The position numbers and the translations under genes were made by a program. A model generated the notes under the pieces. That model worked only from the letters and a program-made list of their open reading frames with translations. It did no database searches and was not told where the DNA came from. A stretch of 64,000 bases of DNA from Deltaproteobacteria bacterium RIFCSPHIGHO2_02_FULL_40_28 (GTDB taxonomy: Bacteria > UBA10199 > 2-12-FULL-40-28): contig MGRJ01000024.1 of the NCBI GenBank assembly GCA_001798135.1, forward strand, positions 88,514-152,513, in the 5' to 3' direction. Position 1 is the stretch's first letter. Every line of letters starts with the position of its first letter. Shown one piece after another: positions 45,302 through 53,710 of this stretch.

Positions 45302-45397
45302 AACCCAGAGGGGTGTTCCTGAAGGTTTCGAGGACTGTCTGACGAGCCTTCAAGGCGAGGAGTTCCGCAGAAACCGGAAGGAATACCCCTCTGGGTT
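45302..45397. other. Long inverted-repeat element between gspE and gspF
   Basis: AACCCAGAGGGGT (45302-45314) pairs perfectly with ACCCCTCTGGGTT (45385-45397); the stem continues through TTCC/GGAA and GGTTTC/GAAACC with a four-base internal loop, giving 28-base arms. The 40-base core contains ACGAGC, a GCCTTCAAGGC hairpin and GCGAG. It resembles the element at 35481-35577 in plan and core words. In the operon it could partly terminate transcription or set RNA stability between gspE and gspF. Confidence 0.65.
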
Positions 45398-45406
45398 GGT
45401 GAATTT

Positions 45407-46624
45407 ATGCCAGTTTATGAATACAAAGGTGTAGATACTTCCGGAAAAAATGTGAGCGGCATGGTTGATGCCGAAAACGAAAAAGCTGGACGGCTTAAAC
45501 TTCGAAAAAGTGGAGTTTTCACTACTGATATTTACCTTGAAGGATCAAAAGGTGGTCTTTCCTTACAGGGAGGTAAAAGTTTTAGCTTTTTCAACAAAGT
45601 TAAAACAGCAGAGTTAGCTCATATGACTCGTCAGTTGGCAACCTTACTTGCAGCCAATATTCCCCTAGTTGATGCACTTTTGGCTCTTCAAGAACAACTT
45701 GAAAATCCCATTCTCAAAAAAGCCATTTCTCAAATTAAAGAAAAAGTAACTGAAGGGCGAAGACTAGCTGATTCAATGAAGCCTTTCTCAAACATTTTCG
45801 ATAATCTCTATCTTTCTATGATCGAAGCAGGAGAAGCTTCAGGTGCCTTAGAGCAAGTGTTAAACCGTTTGGCTGATTTTACTGAGGCTCAAGCTTCACT
45901 TAAAAGCAAAGTAACTGGTGCCATGATGTATCCTATCATCATGGCCTTAGTTGGTTCTAGTCTCATGATGTATCTTTTGGTGAGTGTGGTTCCTAAAATT
46001 GTTTCTATTTTTGAGGATGCCAAGGCCTCGTTACCCCTGCCCACACGTATTTTAATGACATCTTCTTCTTTTGCTCAAAGTTACTGGTACTTAATTATTA
46101 TTGGGGCAGCTTTTTCTTTTTGGCTTTTTAAACGTTATTTAAGAACACAAGAGGGAAGGCTTCGTTTTGATACTTTTGCCTTGAAGGCGCCTATCTTTGG
46201 TGACTTATCCAGAAAAATTGCCATTTCTCGTTTTACAAGAACATTGGGTACCCTGCTTCAAAGTGGAGTACAACTTTTGCAAGCCTTGGATATTGTAAAA
46301 AATGTTCTTGGAAATGTGGTTTTGATGAATGCTGTAGAAGCTACCAAGGCCAGTGTGAGGGAAGGTGAATCTTTAGCCGAACCCCTTAAAAGAAGCGGGC
46401 AATTTCCTCCCATGGTGGTGCACATGATTGCTGTAGGTGAAAAAACAGGGGCTCTCGAAGTCATGTTAGAAAAAGTAGCTGATAACTATGATGGAGAAAT
46501 TGATACCACAGTGAGCAGTATGACAACTCTTTTAGAGCCTGTGATGATTTTAGTGATGGGTGGGGTTGTTTCTTTTATTGTCGTTGCAATTCTCCTGCCT
46601 ATTCTTAAGCTATCAGAAATATAG
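45407..46624 (+). CDS. gspF: Type II secretion system inner-membrane protein GspF
   Basis: Platform protein of 405 residues. The N-terminal 'MPVYEYKGVDTSGKNVSGMV' is typical, followed by two repeated T2SSF domains (about 68-195 and 272-395, each with a 'TRQLATLLAANIPLVDALL' / 'TRTLGTLLQSGVQLLQALD' motif) and three membrane segments near 170-200, 220-240 and 370-400. The glycine-glutamate motif 'MIEAGEASGALEQVL' recurs as 'MIAVGEKTGALEVML'. The start is 9 bases after the hairpin element. Confidence 0.94.
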   Translation: MPVYEYKGVDTSGKNVSGMVDAENEKAGRLKLRKSGVFTTDIYLEGSKGGLSLQGGKSFSFFNKVKTAELAHMTRQLATLLAANIPLVDALLALQEQLENPILKKAISQIKEKVTEGRRLADSMKPFSNIFDNLYLSMIEAGEASGALEQVLNRLADFTEAQASLKSKVTGAMMYPIIMALVGSSLMMYLLVSVVPKIVSIFEDAKASLPLPTRILMTSSSFAQSYWYLIIIGAAFSFWLFKRYLRTQEGRLRFDTFALKAPIFGDLSRKIAISRFTRTLGTLLQSGVQLLQALDIVKNVLGNVVLMNAVEATKASVREGESLAEPLKRSGQFPPMVVHMIAVGEKTGALEVMLEKVADNYDGEIDTTVSSMTTLLEPVMILVMGGVVSFIVVAILLPILKLSEI

Positions 46625-46699
46625 ATTTTTTTAGTTAACAGAATGGAAGGAAGATGCTAAACTGATCCTTTATTAAAACACATGCTTGAGGAGGGTTAC

Positions 46700-47149
46700 A
46701 TGTTTAAGCAAATCCTAAAATCGGAAGCCGGTATGACACTTGTTGAAATTATGGTGGTGGTGGCTATTATTGCCGGTATTACAGGCCTTATCGCTGTTAA
46801 CGTAGTAGGACGACGCGATAAAGCAAATATTGATCTTACCAGCACTCAAATTTCAAGTATTATCAGTGCTCTTGATCAGTATAAGTTAGATAATCATGCT
46901 TATCCCTCAACGGATCAAGGTTTAGATGCCCTGGTTCATAAGCCTAGTTCCGGAAAAATGCCTAAATATTATCCAGATGGGGGGTATTTAAAAAAACCAC
47001 CCAAAGATTCTTGGGGGAATGATTTTAGTTTTGCCAGTCCTGGAAACCATGGAGAAAAAATAGAAGTGTGGTCGGCTGGACCTGACGGCGAGTTTGATAC
47101 AGAGGACGACATTAATAGTTGGGATAGTGATGAGGAATCTGCAGAATAA
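46700..47149 (+). CDS. gspG: Type II secretion major pseudopilin GspG
   Basis: Main subunit of the pseudopilus, 149 residues. A short leader (MFKQILKSEAG) is cut by prepilin peptidase before 'MTLVEIMVVVAIIAG'; Glu5 is present but position +1 is Met, not the usual Phe. The C-terminal domain has 'YPSTDQGLDALVHKP' and the calcium loop 'AGPDGEFDTEDDINSW'. ATG 46700 has a strong AGGAGG five bases upstream; the ATG at 46682 does not fit the leader. The end overlaps the presumed gspH start by 20 bases. Confidence 0.93.
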   Translation: MFKQILKSEAGMTLVEIMVVVAIIAGITGLIAVNVVGRRDKANIDLTSTQISSIISALDQYKLDNHAYPSTDQGLDALVHKPSSGKMPKYYPDGGYLKKPPKDSWGNDFSFASPGNHGEKIEVWSAGPDGEFDTEDDINSWDSDEESAE

Positions 47150-47779
47150 GCTTTTTTTTTATCCCCTGGTTTTACTCTTTTAGAGATTTTAATCACCATT
47201 GCTATTATGGCTTTGGCCATGGGTATGTCGCTCAGTTTTTTTGGTGATCCCTTTACAACTCAAGTTAAAAAAGAAACTACTCATTTAATTTCTACCATTC
47301 GTTATCTCTACAATGAGGCTGCTGTTAAAAATTCGGTAAGAAGGCTTGTTTTGGATATTGATAATCAACAATATTGGTACGAAGAAGGAGGAGAGGAATA
47401 TTTTATTGATCAAGACATCAAAGAAGAAAAAATTTTTAAACAGAAAGAAAAAAAATCACAATTGGAAGAAGAAGGAGAAGAGGTTGAATCAAGTGAATTT
47501 GCCAGAGGTGAGGAAGATGTAGTTAAAAAAGTTGTTTTAAACAAAGGGGTATTTTTAAAAGAAGTTTATGTAAGCCATCAGGAAGGCCCTCTTACTGCAG
47601 GGCAAGCCTATCTTTATTTTTTTCCTCATGGGCAAACAGAAGAGGCTCTTATTGTTTTTACAGATGAAGACCGGAAAAAACATTTTTCTATCATCATTAA
47701 CCCCATTACTGCTCATGCACGTGTCATTCCTCATGAAGTAGAATGGGATAAACTAGATGAAGCTAGCGAAGATCAATAA
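47130..47779 (+). CDS. gspH: Type II secretion minor pseudopilin GspH, frame interrupted at a run of nine Ts
   Basis: The mature part is clear: 'FTLLEILITIAIMALAMG' from 47171, then a GspH-like body to 47779. But between the gspG stop (47147-47149) and this motif there is no start codon in frame. ATG 47130 in another frame reads MRNLQNKLFF into the T-run at 47152-47160. One extra T, or a -1 slip on T-TTT-TTT, joins it to LSPG-FTLLE, a perfect prepilin leader, giving 216 residues. Without a slip the ATG frame ends at TAG 47181. Sequence error, mutation and programmed slippage are all possible. Confidence 0.7.
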
Positions 47780-48251
47780 TCAAGGATTTAGTCTTTTGGA
47801 AATCATTATTGCCGTAGCCATTATGGCTACGGCTTTTACAGTTCTTTTGGGGAACCAGGCTGCCTCTTTTCTTTCTGCCGAGCGTGCTACAATGATGACA
47901 AATGCCACTTTTTTAGCGCGTCAAAAAATGGGAGAAATTGAAATGGAGGTTGATAAAGATTTAGCAAAAAATAAATTCCCAGATGAGAAGATAGAAAAAA
48001 ATGGGGCTTTTGAAGAACCTTTTGAAGAATTTCGTTGGAAGTACACTATTGATAAAGTTGAAATTCCAGTTGTAGAGGGTGGAGAGGGTGAGCAAAACGT
48101 TTTGGTGCAATCTTATATGAAACAAGTGATTGATCAAATCTCTAAAGCAGTAAGAGAAGTCAAACTTGTGATTTTTTGGGGAGATGAAGATGCTCCCTAC
48201 GAAGAACAACCACAAATTTCAGTAACTACCCATATTGTTAAACTGAAATGA
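47757..48251 (+). CDS. gspI: Type II secretion minor pseudopilin GspI
   Basis: A 164-residue pseudopilin. Prepilin leader MKLAKINNQG is cut before 'FSLLEIIIAVAIMATAF', with Glu5 in place. The soluble domain starts near residue 35 ('SAERATMMTNATFLARQKMG'). It overlaps the gspH end by 23 bases and the gspJ start by four bases, so H, I and J are translationally coupled. GspI, J and K form the pseudopilus tip complex. Confidence 0.88.
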   Translation: MKLAKINNQGFSLLEIIIAVAIMATAFTVLLGNQAASFLSAERATMMTNATFLARQKMGEIEMEVDKDLAKNKFPDEKIEKNGAFEEPFEEFRWKYTIDKVEIPVVEGGEGEQNVLVQSYMKQVIDQISKAVREVKLVIFWGDEDAPYEEQPQISVTTHIVKLK

Positions 48252-48916
48252 AAAATAATAAAGGATTTACACTTTTAGAAGTACTGATTGGCGTTGCCAT
48301 TTTAACCGGCATGTCTTTGCTGCTCTATACCACCATGGGTAAAGCCTTGGATGCTAAAGAGAGAGTGGAAAGACAAGAGAAAATACTTCATTCTATCCGG
48401 ATTGGGGTCAATAAAATGGTGGAGGATTTAAGCCAGGGTTTTTTGGTGGCTACGGCGTTAAAGGGGCAAAATATGGCTTATGAAACGGGATTGAAAGGGA
48501 AGGAAAATGAGATTTATTTTTCAACTCTTTCACACCGCCATTTTCTCATGAATACCAAGGATACCGATCAAGTTGATGTGGGTTATCTTCTCGAAACTTC
48601 TGATCGTTCGGTATTTAAACTGATTCGCACAGAAAGTAACTACTTGATGGAAAAAGTGGACGCAAAAGTAAAGGGGTTTCCCTTGGTTGAGCAAGTGAAA
48701 GAATTTCGTTTAGAATATTACGATGCTCAAAAAGAAGAATGGGTTCCCGATTGGGATAGTACGGGGGTTTCCCAGCTTAACCGTTTACCCAGGGCTGTAA
48801 AAATTAGTCTGAAGGTAGTGGAATTTGAGGATGAGGAATCAGAGGAAGTTGTGCGTGAACATTTTGTCACCACCATGGCCGAAATTCCTCTCTATGGAAC
48901 TGAAATTAATTTTTAA
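48248..48916 (+). CDS. gspJ: Type II secretion minor pseudopilin GspJ
   Basis: A 222-residue pseudopilin with leader MKNNKG and mature start 'FTLLEVLIGVAILTGMS', Glu5 present. The body contains 'KMVEDLSQGFLVA' near residue 57 and a beta-rich C-terminal part with 'VKEFRLEYYDAQKEEWVPDW'. It overlaps gspK by 23 bases. Confidence 0.88.
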   Translation: MKNNKGFTLLEVLIGVAILTGMSLLLYTTMGKALDAKERVERQEKILHSIRIGVNKMVEDLSQGFLVATALKGQNMAYETGLKGKENEIYFSTLSHRHFLMNTKDTDQVDVGYLLETSDRSVFKLIRTESNYLMEKVDAKVKGFPLVEQVKEFRLEYYDAQKEEWVPDWDSTGVSQLNRLPRAVKISLKVVEFEDEESEEVVREHFVTTMAEIPLYGTEINF

Positions 48917-50291
48917 AATTAAAAAATGGTTTCAGAGAACCGCTAATGATCGAGGTGTGGCTTTGATGATTGTACTCTCTGGTCTCATGGTTTTAACTGT
49001 TGCCGTGGTTGAGTTTTCTTATAATTCACGCATTAGTTATCGCATTGCAGTTAATTCCTTAGAAAGGCTTCAAGCTTATTATCTTGCCAAATCAGCCATC
49101 AATTTTTCAAAAATGCTTTTGCGTTACAATAAAGAAGCCCAAGAAACAGCTAAAAAAGCTTCTTCTTCAATTGGGAGTATGAATATTGAACCCATTTATC
49201 GAATGATGCCTCTTTCTTCTAATTTAATTCGGGAAACCTTAGGGGGCAATACATCTGTACTAGGCGGTGAGGAAGGGGAAGAAAAAGAAGAACAAACTAT
49301 CGATTTTAGTTTAACCGATGAACAAAAAGATAAGGCAGCAGCAGAAGAGGAAAATGAGGAAGAAACCAAAAAAGGTATTACAAGTGGCATTAGTATGATG
49401 AATGAAAAAGAAGCAGAGAATTTTCTCGATTTTGAGGGAGATTTTTCATCTGTGATTACTGAAGAAAATTCAAAATTTGATTTAAATCGTATTTTTGCTT
49501 TAGTTCCAGGAAGTAAATCTGCAGATCAAAGAAACCAGTTATTAGAATCCATTCTTACACTTCCTCAATTTAAGGATTTGTTTGAGGATCAATTTAATGG
49601 GCCCAAGCAGTTGGTGTTTGCAATTGGAGATTGGGTGGATAGTAATGGGATGATTAATGAATATGATGCTGTGCAAAGAGGAAATGAGTCGAGTGTGTAT
49701 GGTAAGGTAGATTATCCCGTTAAAAATGCGAAGTTTGCTACACTGGCCGAATTGCGTTTAGTAGCTGGCATGAATGATCAAATTTTCAAAGAATTAGCCC
49801 CTTTTGCCACCATTTATACTGGAAGTGAGAAAATTAATGCCTGCGTGTCCGAAAATGACGATTTTGTGAAAGTTTTAATTAATTATTATACCAAGTATGC
49901 TGGTTGTGCCAGTGAAGTAAAATATGAAGATGAAGAAAAAATGGAAGAATTATTGAATGAAATTAAAAGCTATTGTCCTACCATAGAAGACATGGCCAAG
50001 GCTTTAAACTCTAAATTGGGGTTAACCGATTTAGAAGAAGAGGCGAGTGCTACAGATTCGTCAAGTTCGGAAACAACTACAACTGCATCATCCACTTCAT
50101 CATCCACGAGTGGGGCAACCGTTCCTGCCTGTGCTTTTCAATTTAAGGATTTATTAACCGAGGATAATAAAATTTTTACTATTGAAGCTGTTGGAACGGT
50201 GGGAGATACCGAAACTATCATTACTATGGTTCTTAATACTGATTCTACTGACCCTACCAAGTGGAAGACTTACTACTACCATGTTGACTAA
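48894..50291 (+). CDS. gspK: Type II secretion minor pseudopilin GspK
   Basis: The large tip pseudopilin, 465 residues. Hydrophobic N-terminus 'DRGVALMIVLSGLMVLTV' near residue 18; cleavage would follow Gly, and the usual Glu5 is replaced (V-A-L-M-I), as is common in GspK. A helical alpha-domain with 'KFDLNRIFALVPGSK', 'AIGDWVDSNGMINEYDAV' and a calcium-like Asp cluster follows. Residues 380-430 are Ser/Thr/Glu-rich. ATG 48894 gives a normal leader; 23 further codons upstream lie within gspJ. Confidence 0.88.
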   Translation: MELKLIFKIKKWFQRTANDRGVALMIVLSGLMVLTVAVVEFSYNSRISYRIAVNSLERLQAYYLAKSAINFSKMLLRYNKEAQETAKKASSSIGSMNIEPIYRMMPLSSNLIRETLGGNTSVLGGEEGEEKEEQTIDFSLTDEQKDKAAAEEENEEETKKGITSGISMMNEKEAENFLDFEGDFSSVITEENSKFDLNRIFALVPGSKSADQRNQLLESILTLPQFKDLFEDQFNGPKQLVFAIGDWVDSNGMINEYDAVQRGNESSVYGKVDYPVKNAKFATLAELRLVAGMNDQIFKELAPFATIYTGSEKINACVSENDDFVKVLINYYTKYAGCASEVKYEDEEKMEELLNEIKSYCPTIEDMAKALNSKLGLTDLEEEASATDSSSSETTTTASSTSSSTSGATVPACAFQFKDLLTEDNKIFTIEAVGTVGDTETIITMVLNTDSTDPTKWKTYYYHVD

Positions 50292-50359
50292 TCGTAACAG
50301 TTTGGATTTTGAGAACTTTTTCCTTTCTTTCTGGGGGTAAATCCTGTTAAATTCAGAGC

Positions 50360-51973
50360 ATGTCCCAAAATATACTGGGTATTGATGTTGGAAGTTATTC
50401 CATCAAGGTGGCCCATCTTTCGCGCGCCCTTAGGGACTTCGAACTCAAATCCTTTCAAGAAATTCCAATTAATTTAGGGGGAAGGCTAACCCATGAAGAA
50501 GCTGTTGCAGCAGGTCTTAAAGCCTACTTTGAAAGAAACGAAATCCAATCCGACCTCATTGCAGTAAGCTTACCTGCTCATCATTGTTCTATGCGTGTGG
50601 TAGAGATGCCTTTTACAAATCTTTCCAAAATTGATCAAACCATCGAGTTTGAATTGGAGAGTTATATTCCCATTTCTATTGATGAAATGGTGGTTGATTA
50701 TCATATTTTAAGCATGGAAGAAAATCTTTCTCGAATTCTTGTGGGGTATATTTCCCGTACTCGTTTTGCCAAGTATCTCGATATGTTGCAAATTGCAGGT
50801 ATTGATCCCAAGTATGTAGGAATTGATTGTATCGATCTTTCAAATGTAGCTCAGGTAGCCATGGTACCCCAAGATACCGAGTACGCTATTATCGATATTG
50901 GGCATAGTAAATCCAATATTTGTGTGATGCGGGGTACAGAATTAATTTATGCAAGATCAATCACGATTGGGGGAGTGCATTTTTCTCGGGCCATTCAAAA
51001 GGTTTTTAAACTTTCTGTTGAGAAGGCTGAGAGTCTTAAAATTGATCGAGGTAAACTATCTGCCAGCGAGGATAATTTAGATCAAATTTCACGTATTTGC
51101 CAAAAAGTAGCAGAAGAAATGGTAACAGCCATTAGGCAAACTTACCTCGGATTTAAAAAATACTACAAAAAAGAAGAATGGGGTGGAATTTATTTAACGG
51201 GCGGTGGTTCGCGGATGCAGGGTTTATCTGACATGATTTCTTCTTCCTTGCGTATTAATGTTTGCACCCTAGATTGTATCGATTTTATCGATCATCAATT
51301 AAATCAGGTTGAAACCATTAAGGATATTATTGCTCCTTCACTTTCACAAACTCTTCGCGTTATTTTTTCTAACAAGGCTGCCAAAATTAATTTTCGAAAA
51401 GGAGAATTTGCTTACAAGCGTGATATTAAGGCCTTGGGGGGAGAGATTAAACAATTGGGAGTATGGTTTGCGGTAGTGCTTTCACTAGGTCTTTTTTATT
51501 TTTTCTTTTCCTATCACACCTTGAGCAATAGGATTGAGAAGCTTAATAAAGATTTAGTAACAGAAGCCTTAAAATCTCTTCCAGAATTTAAGGATCAAAA
51601 AAAGAAAATGACAGCCAAACAACTTTTAGGGCTTGTTAATGGTAAAATTAGCGAAATTGATGGACAGCTGGAAGCGTTTAAAACAGGGCTAACCGGGGCC
51701 ACTCCTCTAGTTGTTTTGCAGGAAATTTCAAAATCCCTTCCCCCTAAGACTGAAGTGAAGATTGATGTAGATGATTTTACTTTTACAGGTGATGTGGTGA
51801 GGTTAGAAGGAAGAACCATATCTTTTGAAGCCGTTGATAAGATTAAAAATGCTCTTTCTTCTTCTAAACTTTTTAAAAATGTAACCACACAAAATGTAGT
51901 GAAGGGAATACGAGATGAGATTAAATTTTCTGTTTCAATGGAAGTTAATATTGATGTGGGAGAACAAAGTTAA
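50360..51973 (+). CDS. gspL: Type II secretion system protein L (PilM/PilN-like fusion)
   Basis: A 537-residue platform protein. Residues 1-345 form a PilM-like actin-fold domain ('ILGIDVGSYSIKVAHLSR', 'EFELESYIPISIDEMVVDY', 'YAIIDIGHSKSNICVMRG', 'IYLTGGGSRMQGLSDM'); one membrane segment lies near 372-392 ('WFAVVLSLGLFYFFF'), and the rest is a periplasmic PilN/ferredoxin-like domain. The cytoplasmic part would bind GspE, and the periplasmic part GspM. It starts 68 bases after gspK. Confidence 0.88.
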   Translation: MSQNILGIDVGSYSIKVAHLSRALRDFELKSFQEIPINLGGRLTHEEAVAAGLKAYFERNEIQSDLIAVSLPAHHCSMRVVEMPFTNLSKIDQTIEFELESYIPISIDEMVVDYHILSMEENLSRILVGYISRTRFAKYLDMLQIAGIDPKYVGIDCIDLSNVAQVAMVPQDTEYAIIDIGHSKSNICVMRGTELIYARSITIGGVHFSRAIQKVFKLSVEKAESLKIDRGKLSASEDNLDQISRICQKVAEEMVTAIRQTYLGFKKYYKKEEWGGIYLTGGGSRMQGLSDMISSSLRINVCTLDCIDFIDHQLNQVETIKDIIAPSLSQTLRVIFSNKAAKINFRKGEFAYKRDIKALGGEIKQLGVWFAVVLSLGLFYFFFSYHTLSNRIEKLNKDLVTEALKSLPEFKDQKKKMTAKQLLGLVNGKISEIDGQLEAFKTGLTGATPLVVLQEISKSLPPKTEVKIDVDDFTFTGDVVRLEGRTISFEAVDKIKNALSSSKLFKNVTTQNVVKGIRDEIKFSVSMEVNIDVGEQS

Positions 51974-52572
51974 TGGCAACCTCTCACTCCAAATATGGCA
52001 TCTTAGGCCGCTTTAATTTTGAGGATCTCTATAATACCTTTTTTGGTTTAGATCAGAGGAAACAACTTTTGATTACAGGAGGGGGTGTTGTTCTTTTAAT
52101 TATTTTCATCATTGCTCCCGTAACGTGTGCGAGTGCTAAACTTTCTAAACTAGAAAAAGATTATCGTGAGGCAGCTAAGGGGCAAAGTTCTATTATGGAG
52201 CGTATTCAAGCGTATCAAGCAACCAAGACTAAGCTTGCTGCAATGAAAACCAGATTTGCTGGAGCTGGAGGTTCACTTTCTACTCTGATAGAAAACATGG
52301 CCAAGAGTGCAGAAATGGGAGATCAAGTTACCAGACTAAAACCTATTACTCTTTCTTCTAATGATTATTTTGATGAAGAGGGAGTTGATGTTGTTGTTTC
52401 TAATGTAACCATCGATAAAATTTTAGCTTTTTTACACGCTTTTGAAAACAATGACAAAGTTCCCATGCAAGTAAAAAAACTACAAGTAAAGGCCAACTAC
52501 AAAAAGCGAGAAGATTTAACTGCTACAATTGAAATTGCTACCATGAAAGCAAAAGGAGAAGAAGGTGAATAG
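51973..52572 (+). CDS. gspM: Type II secretion system protein M
   Basis: A 199-residue single-pass protein: cytoplasmic N-terminus with 'FGLDQRKQLL', membrane segment about 34-52, then a coiled-coil and a small ferredoxin-like periplasmic domain that pairs with GspL. Sequence identity in this family is low, so the call rests on topology and on the place between gspL and gspN. It overlaps gspL by one base and gspN by eight. Confidence 0.8.
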   Translation: MATSHSKYGILGRFNFEDLYNTFFGLDQRKQLLITGGGVVLLIIFIIAPVTCASAKLSKLEKDYREAAKGQSSIMERIQAYQATKTKLAAMKTRFAGAGGSLSTLIENMAKSAEMGDQVTRLKPITLSSNDYFDEEGVDVVVSNVTIDKILAFLHAFENNDKVPMQVKKLQVKANYKKREDLTATIEIATMKAKGEEGE

Positions 52573-53488
52573 GGTTAGTCAGTGGGCTCTTAATCTTGTT
52601 ACGGGTATTTTTTTCTTTATTTTTTTTCTTTTTGTAACATTTCCTCTCGATACCATTGTTCAAGGTGCCCTATCCCGTGTTGAAAAAATCTCCGGGGGGC
52701 AATATCGAATCACGGCCACAGATATCAAGCCCAGTCTCATTTTTAAATCTTCTTTTAAAAATTTTCAATTACACGATCTTGCTCGTGGAGAAGATGTGAT
52801 TCTTGTCGATTTTCCTGAAATTAAAATTGGGCTTAAATATTTACCCCTGATTACAGGAAAAATGCAGGCTCATTTTACAGTGAAGGGTAAAAAAGGTTCG
52901 ATGAATGGTTTTGTTATTCTTTCTAAACATGAACAACGTTTAAGGGTTAGCGTAGACAAGCTTGATTTACAAAATGTACCGGCTCTTTCTAAGAAGCTAA
53001 AAGTGGAAATGAATGGTCAGATTGATGGAAGTATTAATTTAAAAATTTTTCCTGGTGAACCTCAAGACAATACAGGGGAAGTCGATCTGAAGTTGGTTAA
53101 TTTTAAAATTCAACCAACTCAACTGACTCCTTTTCCAGGATTGGATATTGATTTACCCGAGACCCTTCTTTCAGAAGCAACTGCAGGACAGGTACGTATT
53201 AGTTTAGACAAGGGCAAAGTGCGGATTAAAAATATTAAGCTTCCGGGTCCTGATATTGTTGTCGATTTAAAAGGAGTGCTGCAGTTAAATAAAAAATCTG
53301 GTTTTTCAAAACTAAACTTTTTGGGCACTTTTAGCCTCTCTGATAAGGTAAAAGATAAGTTTCCTTTTCTCATTATGATTGATAAACAAAAAAATGAGGA
53401 TGGGAGCTTTCCCTTGAGGATCACGGGCAATACGTCTAAACCCAGAATCCAAATCGGTGATTTTGATCTCTCTTCCTTCCAAGGATAA
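52565..53488 (+). CDS. gspN: Type II secretion system protein N
   Basis: A 307-residue inner-membrane protein with one N-terminal segment (about 9-29) and a large periplasmic AsmA/GspN-like domain of beta-strands ('ITATDIKPSLIFKSSFKNF', 'DFPEIKIGLKYLPLITGK'). Delta-type systems commonly carry this form at the end of the operon. It begins at GTG 52565 within the gspM end. No gspO prepilin peptidase follows, so that enzyme must be encoded elsewhere. Confidence 0.8.
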   Translation: MNRVSQWALNLVTGIFFFIFFLFVTFPLDTIVQGALSRVEKISGGQYRITATDIKPSLIFKSSFKNFQLHDLARGEDVILVDFPEIKIGLKYLPLITGKMQAHFTVKGKKGSMNGFVILSKHEQRLRVSVDKLDLQNVPALSKKLKVEMNGQIDGSINLKIFPGEPQDNTGEVDLKLVNFKIQPTQLTPFPGLDIDLPETLLSEATAGQVRISLDKGKVRIKNIKLPGPDIVVDLKGVLQLNKKSGFSKLNFLGTFSLSDKVKDKFPFLIMIDKQKNEDGSFPLRITGNTSKPRIQIGDFDLSSFQG

Positions 53489-53500
53489 AGTGGATGTTTT

Positions 53501-53653
53501 GTCATTCCCGCGGAGGCGGGAATCCATCTTGGTTCCCCTCCTTTGTAAGGAGGGGTTAGGGGAGGTAGAGAGTTTTGTAAGACTCTACCCCCTCCAACTC
53601 CCCCTTACAAAGGGGGAGAGTACAGATGGATCCCTGTCTTCGCAGGGATGACA
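53501..53653. repeat. Nested palindromic repeat between gspN and rlmN
   Basis: An outer pair, GTCATTCCCGCGGAGGCGGG (from 53501) and its relative ending GCAGGGATGACA (to 53653), encloses a different inverted repeat: CCCCTCCTTTGTAAGGAGGG (from 53536) facing CCCCCTTACAAAGGGGGA (from 53601), with GGAGGTAGAG/CTCTACC near the centre. It looks like one repeat family inserted into another. It may also terminate the gsp operon. Nothing else is seen in the 222-base gap. Confidence 0.7.
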
Positions 53654-53710
53654 GAATAAAGTCAGGGATGACAAATAATGTAGAGATGTCAAAATATGCA
53701 ACAATGACAA

